Shown here piece by piece: positions 56,516 through 64,000 of a stretch of DNA of 64,000 bases; position 1 is the first letter of the stretch, and each line of letters begins with the position of its first letter. The stretch lies in contig NC_051098.1 of assembly GCF_901709675.1 (NCBI RefSeq), positions 16,797,464 to 16,861,463 on the forward strand, read 5' to 3'. The notes beneath the pieces were generated by a model that did not search any database, was not told the DNA's origin, and saw only the letters and a list, made by a program, of their open reading frames with translations. The stretch is from Syngnathus acus. Lineage: Eukaryota; Chordata; Actinopteri; Syngnathiformes; Syngnathidae. The position numbers were made by a program, and so were the translations under genes.

Positions 56516-58890
56516 TGCCTTGCGTGGTTTATTGCAGCTCGCATTCCTAAAAAGCTTTTTTCCCATGACCTCCTGATCCTTTTCCCCCAGTCCTCCCCCT
56601 CCCCTTTCCAATCGATAAGGAGGCTAAGGACAGGCGGACGCGCTCAGAATAACTTTTATCGACGTGCTCCATCCCGCGACCTTCACTCCCATTTATTTGC
56701 CTTTTGATCGGCGGGTGGGATGCAGCCGGCCGGACCGAGCGATGCTTACCGACTATTTTTAGACACGTGTCCACACTCGAGAGCTCCCGCTGCAAAGTCA
56801 GCGAGCTCATTTACATCTGCTTAGCATGCGAGTTTCCTCACAATGAGCCACCCCGATACAAATCATGCCGTCGGCACCTTGTTCCTTCGCCGCTTGCAAA
56901 CGTGGCTCGCCTCGGTTATTCACCGCCGGCCGGTTGACCCACGGTCACGGCGGATGGGACGGATGCCTCGTCAGCACCGCTTCCACACTTTACGGGTGCC
57001 TGAAAGAAGGACCAATAGGACACGTTCTCAGGCATGTTTTTGTCAAAAGAACTCAAGTATCAAAAGTGATAGCAGCACGCTTTTCACATCCTCCAAGAAG
57101 ATTTCTCATGCAGTGGGCGGGGCTAGGAAAAAACAAAGACTATTGTTGGAGTGTTATACATTTTGTGTACGTATGCAGAGAGCAGGCACTTAAGAGAAGT
57201 CCAAAACGCCGGCCGGGTACAGGCGTGCACAGCTGCTCCTCCAAGATGCTCAGTGGAGGAAGGAAAGGGCAGGCCACTCTTAAAAGTCAGACATACATTT
57301 GGATGGAAAATGGAAAGCACGTAAAGCGACACACCACATCTGCTCGGCTCCAAAACAGCGAGCGAGCGAGCGAGCGAGTGCCGACACCTGCGCCTGGACC
57401 GCCCGCTCGCCAATCGCCCGTTTTACAGCACCTGTAAAAGCTGCTGCCATTTTATGCCCGGACGGAATGTGTCGAGGGAAGTTGACCGGGGAATATTGTC
57501 ACATCACGTAGGCTGCTCGGTGCGAATTGGACAATATTAAAAGAGGCCTTTGAAGTTTTGGTGATGATGATGTCTCGCATCATCTATCAACGTATTGCAC
57601 ATCTGAGGAGCCCATCACAGCCATCAGCGGATTCCCTCGAATTATGTTCCTCCTCCCCCAGGCCAGGCCAGGCCAGGCCAGGCCAGGCCGACGAGGTAAT
57701 GATTACCCCCAGCTAGTCTTTGTGCTCCTTTGACACCAGGCTGCACAAACATATTTGCATTATTTATACGGCTGGTGTCGAGGAGCCATTAAAGCTATGA
57801 TGAAAGCCTGCGTGGAGGCACGTGAGTGAGACGCTCGTTGCTCTGTGCTGCTTAATGGGTCGGGCTGCTTCCGGCCGGACTTATATATGGAGATGTTCGC
57901 TTTCTCCAGTCTGGACAGCCCATGGTTTTTTTTCTAACATTCCAGGGGATTGACTCATGTCGTGGGCACCCATAAAAATAGTCATCAGGACTGGAAAACC
58001 AGGTGTTTTTCTTCCAAGAATTTAGTTGTGAAAGTAATAAAGACAACAATTCCAAGAGTGTCGGGGCCCTCATTACAGCGACAAACTAGCCCCCACGCTC
58101 TCACCACCAGGTGGATTTATATCTTGTGTTATTGCAAGTACACATTAAGGGCTGACTCCAGATTTCTTGGATCATTTGCTCCAGCTTGGACTTACTATAC
58201 TTGCATCTTAACACATTGTACATTGCCCTGTGATTTTGCGTCAGCCATCTGTCTCGTTTGCCTCGTTAAAAATGGGTAACGATCGGAAAAGTTTGTCTCT
58301 GAAGCTTTTGTGTTGAGAAAAGATTTCTGATTTCGGGGCAGCAGCAGCAGCAATGACAGTGACGCTTATTATTACTTGAAGGATGAACAGGCCATGAAAG
58401 TGCCTCCTTCATTTTCATGCTTAAATGAAAATGGAAGTGGAGTTTGCATCTGGTCGCCAAGTGTCATTCACGACACATGAAGCAGCAAGTGTTGGGGTAA
58501 TGAGTTTCGCCTTGTTTCACTTAGCCCATCTATTCTTTCCAAATCGCTGACTAAACAGGAATTACAGCCAACGATTAAAAAGTGCTCTAATTACTTGTGA
58601 GTGCTGAACACACAGCTCTGGTTTGGCTTTCACAGAACTCTTCTTTCCTCCTGACTTCTCTGGAAAAAACATTTGAAAACATGTTGGAGATTAAAAGGTG
58701 AACTCCTACAGGTATCCTAGCCAATGAAAGATACAGTGAAGTGAAGTGACAGTACAGTATGTAACTACCTGACGTACATTTGCTACCTCTGGAGCTACCC
58801 AACCACCTGACGTCGTCACGACGTTGCTGGACATCGTAATTTGTAGTCATGAGGGTCCGTCCAAACAATTTACGACAAGAAAAGAAAGCC
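56516..58890. other. Intergenic region between lhfpl6 and the tRNA gene
   Basis: No coding exon is supported. It contains a GAGC repeat (57355-57376), a CCAGG pentanucleotide array (57658-57689) and a block with a perfect octamer ATTTGCAT (57753-57760) that could be regulatory. Confidence 0.6.
57658..57689. repeat. (CCAGG)n microsatellite
   Basis: Six perfect copies of the pentanucleotide. Confidence 0.95.
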
Positions 58891-58963
58891 CGCCCGAACA
58901 GGGACTTGAACCCTGGACCCTCAGATTAAAAGTCTGATGCTCTACCGACTGAGCTATCCGGGC
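58891..58963 (-). tRNA. tRNA-Lys (anticodon TTT)
   Basis: The minus strand reads GCCCGGATAGCTCAGTCGG and ends CAAGTCCCTGTTCGGGC plus G. The acceptor stem GCCCGGA/TTCGGGC has one G-T wobble pair. The D-arm carries the A-box (TAGCTCAGTCGGTAGAG) and the T-arm carries the B-box (GGTTCAAGTCC). The anticodon loop is CTTTTAA, with the anticodon complementary to 58928-58930. The length is 73 without CCA, as usual for tRNA-Lys. A TTTT terminator follows on the minus strand (58880-58883). There is no intron and it looks functional. Confidence 0.97.
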
Positions 58964-59968
58964 TCTAGACATCGCGCTGTGCCTACCATTTTTAAAACTG
59001 TTATCTACAGTGTTGGTTTCAAACGTATTTTGTCAAACAATAATGATCCAATCAACTAAGAATGACATCTCACACGTAAATAGCTGTTTTTCATTTAGAA
59101 AACGACCAGACGTAGCTAACACTACCGCTCTGACCAAATTACATCGATGTACTTTCTTTTAGCGTTACTAAATCCATTTACCTGTCTCCTCGGTGATGAA
59201 TCATTTCTGTCTTTACTTGTGTAGTCATTAAATTGATGAATTTGATATTCTTTTAAATGAAGTGTTTATAAAATTAAAATGACCGAAACGAAATGCAATA
59301 CTTTTCCGCCATCTTGAGGCCGGGTGGGAAAAGTGGAAACGTCACGAATTACGTCATTCACGATGCCATCAAATACCAATCTCCACTGTATAGTTATATC
59401 TGTATCTAAATTGAATTAAAATGTATGTAGAGTGTGTCCGGACAGGAGAAGTCAAGGAGGGACGGTTCTTGTAGTAATTCTTTTTAAATAAATAAATAAA
59501 TAAATAAATACAAGATTTAAAAAAAAAAAAACTTATTTGCTCGATGAAAAAAAATATCATGAAATACAGTGGCGTTTTTTTAAGCAAAGTATTTTTAGGT
59601 GGCAAACGTACAATGCCAATGCTTTTGTACATTTGAAATAAAAATAAAAAAAAGTTTGGAGCAGAGACGCGTCCGTGTTCACAACGTCATCGAAGCGCGC
59701 CGTAAACTTTTACGCGTCGTCCACGCGCATCCTACGAGAGCGACAAACGTGGTCCAAAAAGCAAGCATCTTATGATTGATATACTTCTAGTTTAACATAC
59801 GCAACAGAATATAGTTAACTAAATTTAGTGATAACTTCTCCGTTTTCATCAACTGTCGACTCGATTAGACACGTCGCAGACCGGTAAGTAAAATCGGAGC
59901 TGATTTTGGTTGCAGTCTTACTTTAAAAATCAATGTTTCGGCAATATACAGAGCTTGGGGGGGGGACT
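58964..59968. other. Intergenic region and rrp8 5' flank
   Basis: AT-rich, with an (AAAT)n repeat at 59485-59511. A donor-like CCG|GTAAGT at 59881-59886 suggests a 5'UTR exon of rrp8, but the nearest acceptor (TTGCAG, 59914) is only about 32 bases on, too close for an intron. The leader structure is unresolved. Confidence 0.4.
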
Positions 59969-62433
59969 ATGTTTAATGAGGACGAAGACTGGAATGACGC
60001 CGCCGACGTCCTCAGTCAAAGTGTTGTGAAAAATAAGCCAGACAGCAAGAGCCCCAATGTAAAGGTACGGCGTGGTGTGCAGTGCAGTCTGCACAACAAA
60101 ATGACATCTAAGCCCCTTGTGGCACCATCTAGTTTTGTTAACCCGAAGAGGAAATAGGGCTTACAGTTGCCACATCCATAATATGTTCCATTCTGCTTAG
60201 TCCAAACATGTGGGAAAGAAGAGCCTCCTGCGAACGCTGCAGAGGTTGGAATCCATACCAGACTGGAAGGACGACGAGCGTCAGCCTGACAGCGACAGCG
60301 ACCTCGAAGCCGCTGCGCCGCACACCAAGAAGAAGAAGAAGAAAAAGAGGAGGAAGAGGACGAAACAATCCAGTACGACAACAGAAGAGCAGGAGAACAA
60401 CATTGAGGTTAAGGAAGACAAAAGTGTAACCAAGAAGAACAAAGTGGAAAAGAAAATAGGTGAGTGTTGCCATGATGTGATTCTTTTAAAAACACACCCC
60501 TGTTATTCAAATAAGTCTTTTCCAATGCCTTAAAGCAGAGCAATTGGCTTCAATAGAAATAACGCAAAGATGTCTTTGGGCACCGGCAGGTGAGACGGAG
60601 GACAAAGAAGCGGTGCAGAAGTCGGCCAGCGATGCCCTGAAATTCAACAGGCAGCAGTGGAAAAACAAAATGAAGAACAAGAGGAAATGTAAAAATAAAT
60701 ACCAGCAGATCAAAGCTCAAAAGGAAGGGGAGAAGGACGAGGGCAAACCTCCGGCGACGAGGTGCGCGCCTGTCACTGGGGGCAAACCAGTGCAAGCGCC
60801 GGACAAGAAAACGCTGCCGCAGAAAAGGAACGAGACGGACGAGGGCGCCGCCGCCGAGAAGGGCGAGGACAAACGTCCGGCGACGAGGCGCGCGCCTGTC
60901 CATGGGGGCGAAAGAGTGCAAGCGTCAGACAAGACAGCGCTGCCGCAGAAAAGGAAAAAGACGGACCACACCGCCGAGAGGGATGAGGACAAACGTCCGG
61001 CGACGAGGCGCGCGCCTGTCCATGGGGGCGAAAGAGTGCAAGCGCCAGACAAGACAGCGCTGCCGCAGAAAAGGAAAAAGACGGACCACGCCGCCGAGAC
61101 GGAAGCCGTTCAAAGCGCCAAGCGGCAAAGGGACACCCCCGTCAATGGGTCCGCACGGGATTCCCGGACAGGGCGGCAAAAAGCCGAGCTGCTCAAAGCC
61201 GAGAGGCTGAAACGCCAGCACCTGCGCAAGCTTCTCGGGGCGGCCGAGGAGCCGGACAAGGAGGAGGAGCCCGAGGAGGAGCCCGAGGAGGAGCCCGAGG
61301 AGGAGCCCGAGAAGGAGCCCGTTTGGCAGGAGGCCAAGGATGCGCCGGAGGACCGCTCCAGCAGGTTGCGCCGGCGCATGGAGCAGCGCCTGGAGGCGGC
61401 CCGCTTTCGCCACATCAACCAGTTACTGTACTGCAGCAGCAGCGGCGAGGCCAAGCGCATGTTCCAGCAGGACCCGCCGGCCTTCGGGATCTACCACCGG
61501 GGCTTCGCGGAGCAGGTGCGGCGCTGGCCCGCCAACCCCGTGGACGCCATCATCGACTACATTCAGCGCAGGTAAGACGCCGCTGCCGCAGTGGCATTTC
61601 AACCCAAAGTGTTTAGCGGCGGGCGTCCCACGCAACACTTTGTTGCGCTTTCAGGCCTCCGGCGCTGGTGGTGGCCGACTTTGGCTGCGGCGACTGTAAG
61701 ATCGCGCTCAGCGTCAAGAACAAAGTGCACAGCTTTGACTTGGTGGCCCTCTGCGACCTGGTGACAGTCTGCGACATGGCCCACGTGAGTGAGCCCGCCC
61801 ACCCGCCCGGGCGCGCGTGTGTGTCTTTGCAAAACGGCTCACCCCCCGACGGCCTCTCTGTCGGCAGGTGCCACTGCAGGACAGGTCGGTGGACATCGCC
61901 GTCTTCTGCCTGTCGCTGATGGGAACCAACCTGGCCGCTTTCCTTGCCGAGGCCAACCGGGTCTTGAAAAGAGGGTAAATTCATTCATTCAAGAAGTCGT
62001 CGGTCGAGAAATTTGCCGCAGAAAACAAAGATTGAGCCCCTTGATGCGGGTGACGGCGTCTTGATGGTGCTCACTCCTATCTCAGAGCAGTCTGTCCCTT
62101 TTGTAGGGGCAAGCTGAAAATCGCTGAGGTGGCGAGCAGGTTCGACAACGTGAGGAACTTCCTCATGGCGCTGACTAGGCTGGGATTCAAGTTGGAGTCT
62201 AAGGTGAAAGGTTGGGGGGGGGGGGTGTTCACTGATATTTTCAGTTTGCTTGCAATAAATGGCCCTTTTTTAAGGAGGAAGCATTTGTAATCTTGTGTTT
62301 GCGTTCTCTCTCTTTGCAGGATACAGAGAACACTCATTTCTACACGTTCGACCTCATCAAGACGGGCGCCGCGCCGCCAAACGTCAAGAATTTCGGCTTG
62401 CAGCTGAAGGCCTGCTTGTACAAGAAGAGATGA
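59969..62433 (+). CDS. rrp8: RRP8 / nucleomethylin, ribosomal RNA-processing methyltransferase (complete, 7 exons)
   Basis: RRP8 is a nucleolar SAM-dependent enzyme that makes an m1A in large-subunit rRNA; in mammals it also works with SIRT1 and SUV39H1 to silence rDNA. Coding exons 59969-60064, 60201-60459, 60539-61571, 61655-61784, 61868-61974, 62107-62203 and 62320-62433 join to 611 aa, against about 456 in human. The C-terminal catalytic half is clearly conserved: [13 protein letters not shown], then motif [12 protein letters not shown], then [41 protein letters not shown] and LKACLYKKR. The N-terminal half is Lys-rich and nucleolar-like, with [18 protein letters not shown]. The extra length is mostly a tandem repeat and an acidic EEPEE tract. 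I chose ATG 59969 because [12 protein letters not shown] aligns with the human start. An in-frame ATG at 59933 would add 12 unconserved residues. Confidence 0.94.
60739..61104 (+). repeat. rrp8: Tandem coding repeat in rrp8 exon 3 (40-42 residue unit)
   Basis: Three copies start at 60739, 60865 and 60985 (126 and 120 bp apart). Each encodes [18 protein letters not shown] followed by a [13 protein letters not shown]-type segment. The second and third copies differ at only a handful of bases, so that duplication is recent. The unit is basic and may add nucleolar localisation signals. Confidence 0.9.
61261..61320 (+). repeat. rrp8: GAGGAGCCC coding repeat (acidic EEP tract) in rrp8
   Basis: Imperfect 12-bp units encode [16 protein letters not shown] between the Lys-rich region and the methyltransferase domain. 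It probably forms a flexible acidic linker. Confidence 0.9.
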
Positions 62434-64000
62434 TTTGTTCTAGAGTCACGTTTAACAACGCATTTGCTCAAAATGAGGATTTCCTTTGACAAAGGTTTTA
62501 GCGTGGACGTGTGTGTACAGTTGTTCAAATATAAACACGTTTTCTGTGTTGTTTTTAATCATTGTTTTTGTATGCAATTCCTTCAACTCTCGAAAATGAT
62601 GTGAAATGGAGGGGTATAATTCGAGTCAACATTTTATGACACTATGAGAATGAAGCCTCGGAAGAAAGGTTTTCTTACAGTAGTCCTGAAAGTAATGTTA
62701 CAAGAATAATCATGCATAAAAGTTTCTTTTCGGATAATAAGGACAAGTGGAATAGAAACTGCCTGCCTGGCTAACCAGTGCGTTTGCTGCACTTGTCAGC
62801 ATTAGCCACAAGGGGGCGTACTAACACCGCCGTGCTGGGGAAAAAAGAAAATAGCGCCCCAACAAGCCGACATGAACATGATGGAATGTAACCAAACGGG
62901 TGTTTATGGCCTCATTTCTTTGAGTAGCTTCATTTTTGGGTGGATGGCAAGACTTTTGCATCTTTCAAATGATTTGCTTTCTCTTGGTTGCCGTTCGTCA
63001 ATTGACTCCTTCTGCGCTAGCTCCGAACCGTCCAACTTCTGCTCTTTATTTTGGCGTCCAACTTCTGCACTGCTTGGACGACTTGCCGACACGCACACGT
63101 CGCTCATGGGCGGGCTATTAATCTCCATTGATTTTCCAAACAAATCTAGGCCACGACAGCCTCAAGATTCACAAATAAGTTGCATGTGAGCACAAAACAA
63201 CGTCCTGGCAAGGTAGGCGTGATCTGCTTTCCAACCAGAATGGCCGACCTTTTGACTTTTAGGCCATAGTTACTCCATTATTATTCAGAATGGGAAAGCC
63301 CTCAAAAGTGATTTTTTTTTTTTTGTCGACTAAATGACCAACTGTAACTCTCAGTTATACCAGTCTGGTGCGTCTCCTCCACGACGGCTCGCCCCAAAGC
63401 AAAAGCGGGCGGGCCCCGGCCGGTGCGAGGCCCACAATGTGCTGCCGCTCGCTCATCAACACTGCAGAGCGAGCGAGTGAGCCATGCGGCGGCGGCGCCG
63501 GCCCGTGTGGAAAGTTGTGCAAAGCGCACATCCCACATCAAATGACTCACAAGTTTTCTTTCCAACAGGAAAATGAACAAAAGATGGACTTGTTTCTATT
63601 CCGAGGCCAAAGGCAGATTGAATTTCTGCACAGGAATGGCATCCAAGCATGTCATCCTCTTTTTGTTTGTTTTTTAGCCAAACTAACTCTGGCCGAACCC
63701 CAGCGGAAACACCAATGCCTAAGCCGGCCGGAGCCGGGTTTGACCCCGAGACTTAACCTATCCTGGGCTAAGAATTGGCCCAAAAGAAGAGTTCTCTTCA
63801 GAATAATATGACACGAGTCAAAGTGAGAAAAAGTCCTTGAAATAACTAGTTGGAAGCAGCTGGCGTACAGCTTATTTGAATCAAAGCATGAAACTTACTT
63901 GGTGTTGATGTGCAATGTTTCCAATTGCCTCTGAGGTTGCTCCTGTTTGAAAGTCTTCAGCCGAGTTGTTGGCACATGAGGGACCAATGAGCATTTTCCC
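62434..64000. other. rrp8 3'UTR and right-edge intergenic sequence
   Basis: The rrp8 UTR is probably about 110 bp, with a variant signal AATATA near 62527-62532 and no canonical AATAAA. The rest has no recognised gene. A minus-strand open segment with a strong donor (63895-64000) and a possible terminal exon (62904-63150) are described as weak candidates under findings. Confidence 0.4.
63895..64000 (-). other. Possible partial exon of an unidentified minus-strand gene
   Basis: The minus strand from 64000 has two open frames up to CACCAA|GTAAGT, a near-ideal splice donor. I recognise neither translation, and about 100 bp of open frame is weak evidence, so this is only a candidate. Confidence 0.25.

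Noticed and set aside
60550-61460. Several 110-160 aa minus-strand frames over rrp8 exon 3
   Set aside because: They repeat with the same 120-bp period as the coding tandem repeat and are antisense shadows of RRP8.
63368-63811. 147-aa plus-strand open frame near the right edge
   Set aside because: No recognised domain, GC-rich start and no supporting splice sites or neighbours.

Overview
The window is ordinary nuclear DNA of a ray-finned fish, probably a teleost. It has spliced vertebrate genes with GT-AG introns, dense microsatellites, a hAT-type transposon and one nuclear tRNA gene. I cannot name the species. I saw no operon, phage, CRISPR array or defence system, and I do not think the window holds an undescribed multi-gene system.

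Layout. Positions 204-1364 (+) are the last coding exon of foxo1, followed by about 2.1 kb of 3'UTR. From about 3.5 to 19.8 kb there is a gene-free stretch. It holds two related GCAG minisatellites and a 3.9 kb non-autonomous hAT-like element (4412-8339) with a perfect 8-bp target-site duplication. Nested inside that element is a long inverted repeat (5394-7850). Positions 20210-31704 (-) are a complete 18-exon cog6 gene (653 aa), convergent with foxo1. Positions 33669-55326 (+) are a complete lhfpl6 gene (200 aa, three coding exons, a 20.7 kb intron and a likely noncoding first exon near 32.5-32.84 kb), divergent from cog6. A tRNA-Lys(TTT) gene lies at 58891-58963 (-). Positions 59969-62433 (+) are a complete seven-exon rrp8 gene (611 aa). 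The last 1.5 kb holds no identified gene, only weak hints of a minus-strand gene entering from the right edge.

How the genes relate. They do not form one pathway. FOXO1 is an insulin/Akt-controlled transcription factor, COG6 a Golgi tethering subunit, LHFPL6 a four-pass membrane protein and RRP8 a nucleolar rRNA methyltransferase. From memory, foxo1-cog6-lhfpl6 are also neighbours in human 13q14, while human RRP8 is on chromosome 11. A fish-side rearrangement boundary therefore probably lies between about 56.5 and 59.9 kb. Splice junctions were placed by reading frame, GT-AG rule and remembered human homologues. Exon edges are strong for cog6, lhfpl6 and rrp8, and slightly less sure for the 5' edge of the foxo1 exon and of rrp8 exon 3.
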